A stretch of 31,821 nucleotides of DNA from a virus. How positions within the stretch are numbered: position 1 is the first letter of the stretch; every line of letters starts with the position of its first letter. The notes below the pieces were generated by a model. It saw only the letters and a program-made list of their open reading frames with translations. It was not told where the DNA came from and searched no databases. Shown in pieces: positions 11,755 to 20,726 of the stretch. The position numbers and the translations under genes were made by a program. Location of the stretch: IMG/VR virus record IMGVR_UViG_3300024346_000307, positions 1 to 31,821 of that record; one strand, given 5' to 3'.

Positions 11755-14454
11755 TTAAAATGATGCTGAATCTTCAATCTGTTGTACTCTATTAGCAATC
11801 CCAGTTGTTTCACTTGCAACGTTTGTAACTTTTATACTTGCTTGTGCTTCTAGTATAGCATCTCTTAATTCTGTTAAATCAACACTTTCATTTTGTACTG
11901 ATACGCTTGGTGTAATTCCACCGTTAGCAAATTTCCCAATACTTCCAACATTTGGAGAACCAAAAGCAACCCCACCGCCATCTTGATTAATAGCAGATAA
12001 AAGATTCAAATGTTTAGATGTGCTTTTTTTGTTTATGATTGCTTCACCTCCTTCAGCTTCAATACCGTTACCAATTTGCACCCCTCCGTTAGCGTGTGAT
12101 GCACCATGAATTACACCACCTTTTGCAAACTTCTGACTTGCTATAATTCCAGATTGAATAGCACTACGAGCAACAGCAATACCAGTTAAAACCGCTGCTT
12201 GTGAAACACCAGCACCACCAAAGGTAACAGCATTGGCTGGATTGGCAGCAGCAGCAGCAGCAATAGCGCTTATTTCTTTTGCTAAATCAATAGCAACAAC
12301 AGCTAAATCTAATCTTTTCTTTTTATTAAACGCTCTCTTTTCAATGTCAAGCTTTTTCTTTTCAAAATCTTCTTGACTAATCGTTCCAGCTTCAAGCCTT
12401 GCATTTAGGTTTGCTAGTTCAATATCCTTTTCTCTTTCTGCTCTTGCTTGTGCTCCATCCACTAAAGCTTTTCCAGCTTGTGCTGCTAAATCAACCCCTT
12501 GTTGTCTTACCTGATCTTTGAAAGCTTCTTGTTCTTCAATCCTTACCTTTTCTTCTTCATCAATTCTTTTTTGTTCAGTGTTTTTTATTTCCTGTGTTGC
12601 AATGATATTTTCAGTTTCAACTTTTGTTACTTCTTCACCATTCAACTTAGCTTTTTCAACTCTTAAAGCTCCAATTTTGTCTTGAAGTTCTAACTCTTTT
12701 TGGTATTTTTCTTCGTTTGTTTCGTCTATTGTAGCAAGTTCTAACTGCCTTTGTAATTTTAAACTTTCAATTTGTGCATCAATTACTTTTGTTTGTCTTT
12801 TAATTTCATCATCAGCAGCTTTTTCTTTTGCTTTTTCTTCATCAGCAATAGCTTTTAGCCTGTCTTTTTCTGCTTTTTGTACGATTGAATTTGCTTTATT
12901 TCTAAGCAATAATCCTTTCTTCAATGCCCTTGCTTCAATTTCTTCTGTTCTTCCAATCAGTTCTTGAATTTCTTGCTTTGCTTCTCTGTCTGTATCGTTT
13001 GCTTCAGTCTTTAATTTAGCAAGTTGCAATTCTCTATTTATTTGATCCTTTTCAAGTTTCACATTTGCTTTTAGTTGCTCTTGTGCTTTTGCTGCTGCTG
13101 CTAATCTTACTTGTGTTGAATTGTTTGTATCTTCTGCAATGCTTCTTTGTTCTTCAAAGATTCTTAAACCCTTTGCAAGTTCTCTATTTAAGGTGATTTG
13201 TGCCACCTCAATTTCTTTTGTCAATCGGTCAATTTCTGAACCTCTTGCAGCAGCTTCACTAAAAAACTTTCCAGCTTCTTCACCAGCCTTTCTAACCTTA
13301 TCAGCATCAACACCTAGTGTCAATTCAATTTGTGCATCAGATAATTCTTTTGCAGAATCTAACACCGCTTGTTTAGCTAGTTTTAAATCATTTTCAATCG
13401 TTTCTTTATCAACTAATTTACCTAATAATGGAACATCAGCAACAGCTTTTTTAATTTCCGTTCCTAGTAATTTGATTGAATTAAGTATTAATTTATTGAT
13501 AGCTACAAACGCTTTAGGAATAGCTAAAACCCTTGTTATAAATTGATCTTTTATAAAGTTTCCAAAATCTTCCAGTGCTTGTTTTGGGTTTGCAATTGCT
13601 TTTTTTAATCTATCGAAACCCCTTGTCGCTAAATCCTGAACAACGCCAATTAAAGATTGAAAAACTTCTTGCAGTGGTCTTAATACGCTTGTAACTGCAT
13701 CAATTCCTCTTTGAGTAGATAAGAAAGCAGCAACCAAAGAACCCAAAGCAATAACAATAGCACCTATCCCTGTTGCGATTAGTGCCAGTCTAAAACCTTT
13801 TAAGCTTTTACTCGTTGTGTTTGTTGCTACTGCATTAGCTTTTTGTGCTGTGGTTACCTTTCCAAGTGCTCCTTGAATCGCACCCAATGAACGCTGAACA
13901 GCCATAATTTGACCACCAAAGCCACCCATAATCGGCAAAACGTCATTCATCGCTTCACCATAGTTACCAACATTTCTTTGAGTTCTTCCAGTTTCCTTTT
14001 CTAATTGCTTTAAAGATTTAACTTGATTATCAATACTTTTCTTTAATGCTATACCCTCTTTAGAATTTTGTCTACTGGCTTTTGTAAGCCTATCATATTC
14101 AAAAGTATCTCTTGCAAGTGCTGCTCTTAACTGAACTAAAGAACCCTTGTTTAATTGTTGTGCTTTGGTGTTGTTTATTAACTGCCTTTCGTTTTCTCTA
14201 TAAACCGCTTTATTTGCTTTTATAGCAGCATTATTTTCAACTTGTTGAGCTTTTACCTCTTTCAGTTGTTGCGTGTATTGGGTTCTTGTTATATTACCCT
14301 CTTTAACAGCCTTTGCTAAATCCTTTTCAGTTTGATTTAATGCTTTCTTTTGTGCTGCAAGTTTATCAATTTCAGTTTGTAATTTAACAAGCTTGTTAGT
14401 TTCCTTTTCTGCACCATCAAGGGAAACTTTTAATATAATTTCGTTATCAGCCAT
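11755..14454 (-). CDS. Tape measure protein
   Basis: This 899-residue protein is the second longest in the tail block and has the tape measure layout. There is a long N-terminal coiled coil (about 15-160, rich in Lys, Gln and Glu). A hydrophobic stretch follows at 222-245 (RLALIATGIGAIVIALGSLV). More coiled coil follows (about 390-720), then a Gly-rich C-terminal part with FAKGGVIHGASHANGGVQIG and AEGGEAIINK, typical of tape measures. Length would set a tail of roughly 130 nm if the usual relation holds, which is inference. It is involved in tail assembly and DNA passage through the host envelope. The tail completion and tip genes lie upstream and the tube-like gene downstream, an unusual order. 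Confidence 0.85.
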   Translation of the reverse strand: MADNEIILKVSLDGAEKETNKLVKLQTEIDKLAAQKKALNQTEKDLAKAVKEGNITRTQYTQQLKEVKAQQVENNAAIKANKAVYRENERQLINNTKAQQLNKGSLVQLRAALARDTFEYDRLTKASRQNSKEGIALKKSIDNQVKSLKQLEKETGRTQRNVGNYGEAMNDVLPIMGGFGGQIMAVQRSLGAIQGALGKVTTAQKANAVATNTTSKSLKGFRLALIATGIGAIVIALGSLVAAFLSTQRGIDAVTSVLRPLQEVFQSLIGVVQDLATRGFDRLKKAIANPKQALEDFGNFIKDQFITRVLAIPKAFVAINKLILNSIKLLGTEIKKAVADVPLLGKLVDKETIENDLKLAKQAVLDSAKELSDAQIELTLGVDADKVRKAGEEAGKFFSEAAARGSEIDRLTKEIEVAQITLNRELAKGLRIFEEQRSIAEDTNNSTQVRLAAAAKAQEQLKANVKLEKDQINRELQLAKLKTEANDTDREAKQEIQELIGRTEEIEARALKKGLLLRNKANSIVQKAEKDRLKAIADEEKAKEKAADDEIKRQTKVIDAQIESLKLQRQLELATIDETNEEKYQKELELQDKIGALRVEKAKLNGEEVTKVETENIIATQEIKNTEQKRIDEEEKVRIEEQEAFKDQVRQQGVDLAAQAGKALVDGAQARAEREKDIELANLNARLEAGTISQEDFEKKKLDIEKRAFNKKKRLDLAVVAIDLAKEISAIAAAAAANPANAVTFGGAGVSQAAVLTGIAVARSAIQSGIIASQKFAKGGVIHGASHANGGVQIGNGIEAEGGEAIINKKSTSKHLNLLSAINQDGGGVAFGSPNVGSIGKFANGGITPSVSVQNESVDLTELRDAILEAQASIKVTNVASETTGIANRVQQIEDSASF

Positions 14455-14456
14455 AT

Positions 14457-16835
14457 CTATATTTTAAACATTATTTGTAAATCATTATCCAAGCAATTAA
14501 CAATAGCACCGTTAACAGTACAAAGTATTGGTTCTGGTTCTGGAATGTTATCTGTAATTATGTCAACATTACCGCTACCACCTTGCACTTCTGAGGGTCT
14601 ATAATCTTTGAACTTCACTAAGGTAACATTTGTTAAGCCTTCTTTTGTTACATTGAAGTTTTTAATGCTGTCAGTAATGTAGTGACCTGAAAGTTCTGCT
14701 GGTTCACTGATAAAATAAACCTTTCTTAAATCCCATGAAATAAAGTCATACAATGTAAGATTTAAACTTATTCCAAGTACGGCAGTGTCTTCAATGTTTG
14801 CTAGTGTCTTTCTGTAATAATCCCAAACTAAACCGTTTTCACCTACAAAAGTTAACTTTCTATCTTCTACAGTCGGTGTGTTATCGAAGTTTTCCATTAT
14901 TCCAACAGTGACAATTTCAGGACTTGCACTTCTCCTTTCGTTGTTTGCTGAATCATATTGTTTACCCCTAACCAATTGGAAAACCCTTGTGCCGTAATTG
15001 TCATTAACTGGCTTTCCTTCGTTATCCTTTGCAAGTGCCTCCTCTTTAATTATAGAGGTCATTATTTCACTATTATCAAGTTTGCCTTGAATCGTTGCAC
15101 TGATTAAAGTTGTGGTTAATGTACTTTGACCTTTTTCAAAACGTTCATTATTTTGCAGTGAGTAAGTATATTTCCCGTAATCCCTATCATTGGTTTTATT
15201 CCACTGCTCTAAATACTTATCATTTGAATCGGTTTTGTATTTAAAAACCATTTCATTCTTATAGTCAGTTAAATAGTTTAATGTTGGGCTATTATTGAAG
15301 TCTATCTTTTCAGTAATATCAACTAACTCATTTTTAAAGAAATCGTCACGGGGTTCAATAGTTACAACCCTCCTATCTGGGTCAGCTTCAAAGTAAAGAT
15401 TAAACATTGTTTTAAAGTCCTGTAACAACGTCAAACACTTTATTCCTTTTGGTATGTGTGAATTTATTCTAAAGATGTCTCCGAGCTCTAAATTAGCCTT
15501 TAAAGTGATATCTAATTGACTATCGTTGTTTATTCTAGCCCTCCAATTATTCCAAGAGTAAGGTTGACCGCTATCATCTAAGGCATCATCCTTAAAGGCA
15601 ATAAAAACACTGATTTTATCACCAGCTACCAAATTCAAAGAATTTACATTTAAGCTATCATAAGTTTGAGCCTGTGGAAGCGTTGTATAAATTGGTGTGC
15701 CATCAATAGCAATATCAGAAGTATTATTCTTAACAACCACCCAACTAAATGAAGGAGCAGTGATCAATAGCTGTTGTTGATTAATGTTAAACAGCTCCCA
15801 ATCTAGAATATTTGTATCATAATAAGCAAATTCAAAGTTGAAATTGAATGATAAATTATAGACTCCTGAAATTCCTACAGTATATTCAGAAGTCAATTCA
15901 TCAAACCTATTTGAATCGTCTTTGATAATGTCATTTATTAATGTTGGGAATCTGTAAATGTTTCTAATACTTGGCGCTGCTGGTGTTGCTCCAATGTTTA
16001 ACAGCCCGTAATTTTGCCCAGTCCATGAACTTGGGGGTGTTGCCGTTGGTGGTAGTGCCTCAACTTTTTGAGTAAGTGCATAGCTTAATAATTCTGCCTC
16101 ATCCCTTTTCATTTGAAAAGCTGGATCAATAGAAAGCCCTAAATGTGTATAAGAATGGCTGTATAAATCCTCATAAGTAACAGCAGCACCGCCTTTTATC
16201 CAATCGCTTTCAATAAAATCACTGTCAATTGTGTAACCTATTTTTTCAAACATTGAAATGATGATTGACCTTAAATGAAGTTGAGGTCTAAAGCTTTTTA
16301 CGTCGCTACTGTTGTTCCTGTTTATGTAAGGGTAAATAATATCAAAGTTTTCAGAATTTTGAGCGTTTAATTCGTCAATTCTCAACCCTGTAAAGCTTTC
16401 TGTTGCTTCTTCTGTTCTTAGCCCTGTAATATGATCACGCCAATTCAATTGATTAAGTTCAACATCTCGCAACCTCTCCACCCAATCATTATTAAGCCCC
16501 TTGAAGTTTAGTTTGTATTCTCCTTCTGTATCACTTGCAAAAGCGTATAGAAACCCCCTATCAACTTGATTTCCGTCTACCATTATAGCACAAGGCTTTT
16601 TTCCTAACACTTCCTTAGTATGTGAAGCGAATCTAAGCCCAGCTAAAAGCCTGTTATTGTTCTTTGTTTGTGGTGCTTCAAAATCTAAACTAAAAGAAGT
16701 GTTTCGCCTTCCTAAATCGTTAATTGATGCAATTGATTTAGTTAGCTTCAAAGCAAAATCATCACTATCAGTTAGTTCTAATTCTCCTAACTGATTACCA
16801 GCCAAATCAAGTATAAATAGTTGCAATTCTCTCAT
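14457..16835 (-). CDS. Large tail protein (distal tail / tail-associated type)
   Basis: This 792-residue protein starts MRELQLFILDLAGNQLGELE. Its N-terminal part (about 1-130) is beta-rich and has strands such as LGRRNTSFSLDFEAP that resemble distal tail domains. A middle segment (about 450-520) contains IKCLTLLQDFKTMFNLYFEA and VVTIEPRDDFF, a pattern found in tail-associated baseplate proteins of Bacteroidota phages as I recall them. Its ATG overlaps the FISUMP gene stop (TAATG) and its stop lies 2 bases before the tape measure. Role in the tail tip is inferred from size and context; no catalytic motif was found. Confidence 0.6.
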   Translation of the reverse strand: MRELQLFILDLAGNQLGELELTDSDDFALKLTKSIASINDLGRRNTSFSLDFEAPQTKNNNRLLAGLRFASHTKEVLGKKPCAIMVDGNQVDRGFLYAFASDTEGEYKLNFKGLNNDWVERLRDVELNQLNWRDHITGLRTEEATESFTGLRIDELNAQNSENFDIIYPYINRNNSSDVKSFRPQLHLRSIIISMFEKIGYTIDSDFIESDWIKGGAAVTYEDLYSHSYTHLGLSIDPAFQMKRDEAELLSYALTQKVEALPPTATPPSSWTGQNYGLLNIGATPAAPSIRNIYRFPTLINDIIKDDSNRFDELTSEYTVGISGVYNLSFNFNFEFAYYDTNILDWELFNINQQQLLITAPSFSWVVVKNNTSDIAIDGTPIYTTLPQAQTYDSLNVNSLNLVAGDKISVFIAFKDDALDDSGQPYSWNNWRARINNDSQLDITLKANLELGDIFRINSHIPKGIKCLTLLQDFKTMFNLYFEADPDRRVVTIEPRDDFFKNELVDITEKIDFNNSPTLNYLTDYKNEMVFKYKTDSNDKYLEQWNKTNDRDYGKYTYSLQNNERFEKGQSTLTTTLISATIQGKLDNSEIMTSIIKEEALAKDNEGKPVNDNYGTRVFQLVRGKQYDSANNERRSASPEIVTVGIMENFDNTPTVEDRKLTFVGENGLVWDYYRKTLANIEDTAVLGISLNLTLYDFISWDLRKVYFISEPAELSGHYITDSIKNFNVTKEGLTNVTLVKFKDYRPSEVQGGSGNVDIITDNIPEPEPILCTVNGAIVNCLDNDLQIMFKI

Positions 16836-18673
16836 TATTTCAAACCTTTTCTTCTGTTAGCTAATCTGAATTTAACTCTAAACAATGTACTTGGAGCAAA
16901 CTTATCTTCTAAAGTACTTTCTTCTGTTTCAATTACTATAGGAAAGTATTTAGGTTGTTGCAATGTAGTTACAACCGTTTCATTTTCATAAGTGCAAACT
17001 CCACCAGTTGCCAAAAGCCCCCAAGCTCCTGAATCTTCTACTATTGAAATATCTGAACCATCGTTATATTTAGTTTCTTTCAAATCTTCTAAAATCCAAA
17101 CTTGAGTGCCAATAACAACACCATCATAAAAATAACCGTTGTTACCTTTGTAAGCTCCTTCCAATACTTGCCCGTTTGTTTCGCTTCCTGTTGCTGGTCT
17201 TACAAGTCTTATACTGTTACCATTTTTGTTGTCTAGTAACGAAAAAACTAAATCAGCATCAAAACCGCCTAAGCTAACTGAATTGTTTACATCCACATCA
17301 GAAGCCCAACAAGACCAAGAAAAACCAGTTCCAATAAACAAACCAGCATCAGTCCTATTCCCATTAGGTAGGGCAGTAAAACCACTTTCATTAGTTGCGC
17401 CTGTATTTGGTGCAGACCAATTTTCAAAACCTGCCTCTTTCATTTTTCCACCGCTTACAAGATCACCACCTAAAAAAGTTGATAGTGTTTGAAATTCTGA
17501 AACCGTAGGAACTACCCATCCAGATAAATTATTGTTCACAATTCCACCGCTTACCCTTCCATCACCTTCAACACCGTTGTTAATTGTGAAGAAGTTGTAT
17601 AGGTATTTACTACCATCACCATATAAACCCTCTATTTGTATCGCTGCCCTTCTATTAATCAACATCTTTGAAAGCCATTGAACGCTGTTTTCTGGCATTC
17701 TATCGCTAAAAAGGTCGTATTGGTAGTTATAACTTGAATTGTAAACCAAATCCCCTACATCAGTTGAACTAGGGTTTACAGGTCTTACTTTTCTATAAGT
17801 ACTATCTTGATACTTGCCCACTCTTGTAATATTTCCAGCCAAAGTATAAGAATCTTGTGCTCCAAGTTCATTGTACCAGCTTAAAGTAATTGTTTTTTCA
17901 CAGTCTTTTCTAAGTTTGTACGCTCTTGTTTCACTTCTTACTGTGAAAGGTGATGCAATATCACGAATGTAAATTCTAACCTCATCATAACCATCAGCAG
18001 AATTAAAATCAAACCTATAAACAGCAATGTCATAATTACCATCAGCTAAATAAGTTAAATCTATTCCTCTTTGTGGTACGTTTACATCTTCAGTCGTTGC
18101 TAACACTAAAACGTTATTCAAATAAGTTTCAATTACCCATTCTTGCTTAGGTGTTGTACCAGTATAAGAAGAAGTAAGGCAGCTAATATGCAAACTTGTG
18201 TTATCTCCAATCGGTAAAGGATTAGGTGCAGAAGTCAAAAGCTTACTGTTTAGGCTTCCACTATCCCCACAATCATAATCAGTTAAATCAAAGTCCTCTA
18301 TTTCGAAAGTGTCCTGTGTCATGTTATAGGTCACTGAACCCGTTCTAAATGATGCACCTTGCACAATGTTATCAAATACTTCATTAAACCCTAGCCCAAA
18401 GATTACGTTGTCAATCACAGAAGTATTAACCCCTTCTAATGGTTGAAACTGAAAATCAAAGTAATCTTTCATAATTGAATTAACCTCAAATGTAAAAGTA
18501 TCAGTTGTTCCGAAGTCTGGCAAATGCTCTAATACGTGAGCTTCTTCAAGTCCTAACGGGTCGAAAATTATAGCCATACGAACAGAAGTTGTCAATGGAT
18601 CATCACTAACAGCCTGAAAAGTTAGTTTTTCGGTGCTTATTTGGTTTCCTATTTGTGTTATTGTTAATGCCAT
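16835..18673 (-). CDS. Tail protein with circularly permuted FISUMP domain
   Basis: This 612-residue protein has a beta-rich N-terminal region (1-350) of no known family and then a FISUMP-type domain (Fibrobacter succinogenes major paralogous domain) in the wrong order. Residues about 358-492 are the usual second half: LYNFFTINNG, GWVVPTVSEFQTLSTFLGG, KEAGFENWSAPN, TNESGFTALPNG, SIRLVR. Residues about 516-565 are the usual first half: DGVVIGTQVWILEDLKETKY, NDGSDI, then GVCTYEN. The normal domain would read from GVCTYEN into LYNF. So the domain seems circularly permuted with intact halves. FISUMP occurs in secreted and surface proteins of Bacteroidota; here it may bind surface glycans or help at the tail tip. 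It lies between neck and large tail genes. Confidence 0.8.
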   Translation of the reverse strand: MALTITQIGNQISTEKLTFQAVSDDPLTTSVRMAIIFDPLGLEEAHVLEHLPDFGTTDTFTFEVNSIMKDYFDFQFQPLEGVNTSVIDNVIFGLGFNEVFDNIVQGASFRTGSVTYNMTQDTFEIEDFDLTDYDCGDSGSLNSKLLTSAPNPLPIGDNTSLHISCLTSSYTGTTPKQEWVIETYLNNVLVLATTEDVNVPQRGIDLTYLADGNYDIAVYRFDFNSADGYDEVRIYIRDIASPFTVRSETRAYKLRKDCEKTITLSWYNELGAQDSYTLAGNITRVGKYQDSTYRKVRPVNPSSTDVGDLVYNSSYNYQYDLFSDRMPENSVQWLSKMLINRRAAIQIEGLYGDGSKYLYNFFTINNGVEGDGRVSGGIVNNNLSGWVVPTVSEFQTLSTFLGGDLVSGGKMKEAGFENWSAPNTGATNESGFTALPNGNRTDAGLFIGTGFSWSCWASDVDVNNSVSLGGFDADLVFSLLDNKNGNSIRLVRPATGSETNGQVLEGAYKGNNGYFYDGVVIGTQVWILEDLKETKYNDGSDISIVEDSGAWGLLATGGVCTYENETVVTTLQQPKYFPIVIETEESTLEDKFAPSTLFRVKFRLANRRKGLK

Positions 18674-18676
18674 TTC

Positions 18677-19177
18677 TTAAATCGTTTCAAATGTTGTTCT
18701 GTTCTTGCTTATTGTTTCTCTGATCAATACACTAACTTCTTTAGTGAACACATCAGCAACCATCTTAAATATAGTTTTTGCGTTTTCATCAAGCATAACC
18801 TTTATAAATTCGTCTCTTTTACCGCTTTTACTATACTGTAAGCTGCCCCTTGTTGGGCTTCCTTCGTCGTATATTTTCCTTCTTATAGCAAATGCAGCAC
18901 TTTTAATCTCTTTTTCTCCTGTTGCTATTCCTTTCTGTTCTACCCATTCAGCAAGTGCATAAGGATTTACCCATTTACCCTTATTAATCCCCTGATCAAC
19001 AAACTTAGCATAATCCTTACCCGTTATTGTAATATCAAACCCTCCACCGCTTTCAGTAACAGAATATTTCATTGTGTCTTGAAGTTGACCAGTTGCCCGA
19101 TGCCCCTGTTCATCCAACACCTTCACAAGCTGATCAACAATGTATTGTCCTACTATGTCAAGCCCTGATTTTATCAT
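18677..19177 (-). CDS. HK97 gp10-like neck / head-tail joining protein
   Basis: The frame extends back to GTG at 19195, but the ATG at 19177 overlaps the previous stop as ATGA and is the better start, giving 166 residues. The pattern RATGQLQDTM, then FDITITGKDYAKFVDQGINKGK and a C-terminal helical region, is that of HK97 gp10-like neck or minor tail proteins, where the sequence YAxFVxxG is well kept. Such proteins join head and tail. The next gene downstream is the FISUMP tail protein. Assignment is good by motif. Confidence 0.7.
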   Translation of the reverse strand: MIKSGLDIVGQYIVDQLVKVLDEQGHRATGQLQDTMKYSVTESGGGFDITITGKDYAKFVDQGINKGKWVNPYALAEWVEQKGIATGEKEIKSAAFAIRRKIYDEGSPTRGSLQYSKSGKRDEFIKVMLDENAKTIFKMVADVFTKEVSVLIRETISKNRTTFETI

Positions 19178-19644
19178 ACTGGTAATGGTGTACACTCACT
19201 TCTTATTGTTGCTGTAAATGGGATGAATACCTGTACCAATTTAGGGTTATGAACATCTAAACCAAAGAAGCCTTTGCCCCACTTTATTCTTTCTGTTGGT
19301 GCTAAATCTGTTCTTCTGTTAATTTCACCTAATATTTGAAGTGCTAATTCATTTAATTCGCTTTGCTTCACATAAGCCTCTTTAATTTGTCTTTCACCTT
19401 GCCAGAATGTGTCATAAAAAAACAACTTACCGCTAAAGGTTTGAAGCCCTGTTCTATTGTTTGACTGTGTGCTCATTATCTCAAAGTCTGGTGATCTTTC
19501 AAACAACATTGAAGGATAAGTATTTGCAGCAGCCCCGTTATTATACCAAACAGCATCGTAATGAAAGGATAAAGAATTGCCACTTAAAGGAACATAAGCC
19601 CCAGCAGCATCTTTAAATATGTTTACTAAATCTTCGTATGTCAT
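19174..19644 (-). CDS. Tail-completion / terminator-like protein
   Basis: This 156-residue protein starts MTYEDLVNIFKDAAGAYVPL. It has mixed alpha-beta character and contains a central block SGKLFFYDTFWQ and a C-terminal strand LVQVFIPFTATIRSECT. Place and size (before the gp10-like protein) fit a tail terminator or completion protein, but no clear signature is seen. Its ATG overlaps a TGA that belongs to the -1 frame extension of the preceding gene, which suggests that frame is translated. Its own stop overlaps the next ATG as ATGA. Confidence 0.5.
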   Translation of the reverse strand: MTYEDLVNIFKDAAGAYVPLSGNSLSFHYDAVWYNNGAAANTYPSMLFERSPDFEIMSTQSNNRTGLQTFSGKLFFYDTFWQGERQIKEAYVKQSELNELALQILGEINRRTDLAPTERIKWGKGFFGLDVHNPKLVQVFIPFTATIRSECTPLPV

Positions 19645-19903
19645 TGTGCTAAACTTAAGTTAAAAATCTTTAAAACGTCAAACGCTCTCTTTTCCATTAC
19701 TGATTCTAAAGGTGTTATGTTGTAAGTATTGAAAACTCCTTTTTCCGCAACTTTGATAGCAACCAACTCCCAAAAGTGGTTTTTGATAGTAATGCTTTGA
19801 GCTGTTGTCGAGCTGATAGCCGTTGAATTTGCGCTGGTGGGTTCTCTGTCGTAGATAAGTGGAAATAATCTTTGTATCTCTCTACCAACTCGACAAAAAA
19901 AAA
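19641..19903 (-). CDS. -1 frame extension of the 261-aa gene (probable frameshift product)
   Basis: At the T9 run on the minus strand (19895-19903), a -1 shift from the frame of the 261-residue gene opens 84 further codons ending at TGA 19641-19643, with sequence such as NHFWELVAIKVAEKGVFN and LESVMEKRAFDVLKIFN. In this frame the codons look like those of neighbouring genes (AGA for Arg, many GTT, GAA, GCT). Frame 0 beyond the run uses CGG, CTC, CGA and GGG. The -1 frame has a TAA only about 30 bases upstream of the run and no start codon near it, so it cannot start alone. Its stop overlaps the next ATG as ATGA. The product would be about 286 residues. Programmed shift or a one-base error in the run are both possible. 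Confidence 0.65.
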
Positions 19904-20500
19904 GTAAGCTGACCAGCCATAAAGAGCGTTAACTTCTCCAAATACCTTTGACCGTTTTACAACTTCTTCGCTGCTATCTTCTCCATCTGAATATAACAAA
20001 GCAAATAATTGCACCAGCGAACTGATTGCTGTTTGTTGCTTGTTAGCCTCTACCATTGAAGTCAATTGGCTACCTAGCATGAACTGCCTGAAATTAGCTT
20101 TACCAAATAACAACTCAGCACCGCTAATAGTTGTCAATGGCTCTATAAGCTTATAAGTTACTTTCTTATGGTCGAACTCTTTTAATTGAACATAAGACTC
20201 GGGTTGCTTCATAAACTGTTCACAGTGCTTATACAACCACTCTACGCTTATGCTCCCCTCCATTGGGATTAGTCTCAACTCTTCTTTAGTAAAGTCACTG
20301 AACAAAGTGATCCAGTGAATTTTAAACTCAAACAGCTTACTTTCTGGAATTTCCTTTTCTCCTTTACTCAATAAATAGTGCTTTAAATCACTATCAAGCC
20401 CTTGGATATACTTGTATGCAGTGGCTAATTCGTTGAGTGTAACATCAACAAATTCATCTTTAAGAGTTTTATTTAAGTCGTTTGCTTTAAGCTTCAACAT
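19715..20500 (-). CDS. Hypothetical 261-aa protein (frame 0), with T9 slip site
   Basis: The product starts MLKLKANDLNKTLKDEF and is mainly helical, with no recognised family. Residues 200-202 are FFF encoded by TTT TTT TTT, which gives the canonical slippery heptamer T TTT TTT in phase. Frame 0 continues 59 codons and stops at 19715. After the run it uses rare codons, so the last part may not be the main product (see the -1 extension). It overlaps the small basic gene at its start by 14 bases. It lies between the head block and the neck genes. Tail assembly chaperones also use -1 slips but usually lie next to the tape measure, so that identity is not established here. Confidence 0.6.
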   Translation of the reverse strand: MLKLKANDLNKTLKDEFVDVTLNELATAYKYIQGLDSDLKHYLLSKGEKEIPESKLFEFKIHWITLFSDFTKEELRLIPMEGSISVEWLYKHCEQFMKQPESYVQLKEFDHKKVTYKLIEPLTTISGAELLFGKANFRQFMLGSQLTSMVEANKQQTAISSLVQLFALLYSDGEDSSEEVVKRSKVFGEVNALYGWSAYFFFVELVERYKDYFHLSTTENPPAQIQRLSARQQLKALLSKTTFGSWLLSKLRKKEFSILTT

Positions 20501-20681
20501 TTCCTAAGCCTTTTTCAATTAAGTGTTTAGCCATTAAACCATTCATTTCAAAAGTATCACCTTTCTTCATGTGTTTGCTATCCTTATCAGCTACAAACTT
20601 GTATATTTTCTTATCATCTAACACAACAGCCTTCTTCTTTGGTGCTGCTTTCTTCGCTGGACTTGCTTTTTTCGTTGCCAT
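20487..20681 (-). CDS. Small basic protein (64 aa) after the capsid gene
   Basis: This protein begins MATKKASPAKKAAPKKKA, a Lys/Ala/Pro-rich histone-like stretch, followed by a short domain IYKFVADKDSKHMKKGDTFE and NGLMAKHLIEKGLGNV. The plan resembles the 60-residue protein at 10819-11001. It lies after the capsid terminator, so it would be made from read-through or from a weak site TATATTTA at 20706-20713 on the minus strand. A head or connector role, or binding to packaged DNA, is possible. No specific family can be named. Confidence 0.7.
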   Translation of the reverse strand: MATKKASPAKKAAPKKKAVVLDDKKIYKFVADKDSKHMKKGDTFEMNGLMAKHLIEKGLGNVEA

Positions 20682-20726
20682 ATCTGTAAATTTTATCGTT
20701 GTATGTAAATATAGAGAATTTAAGCC

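Noticed and set aside
13121-13546. Plus-strand frame of 141 codons
   Set aside because: It is antisense to the tape measure gene and Ser/Leu-rich, as expected for the opposite strand of Glu/Lys-rich coiled coil.
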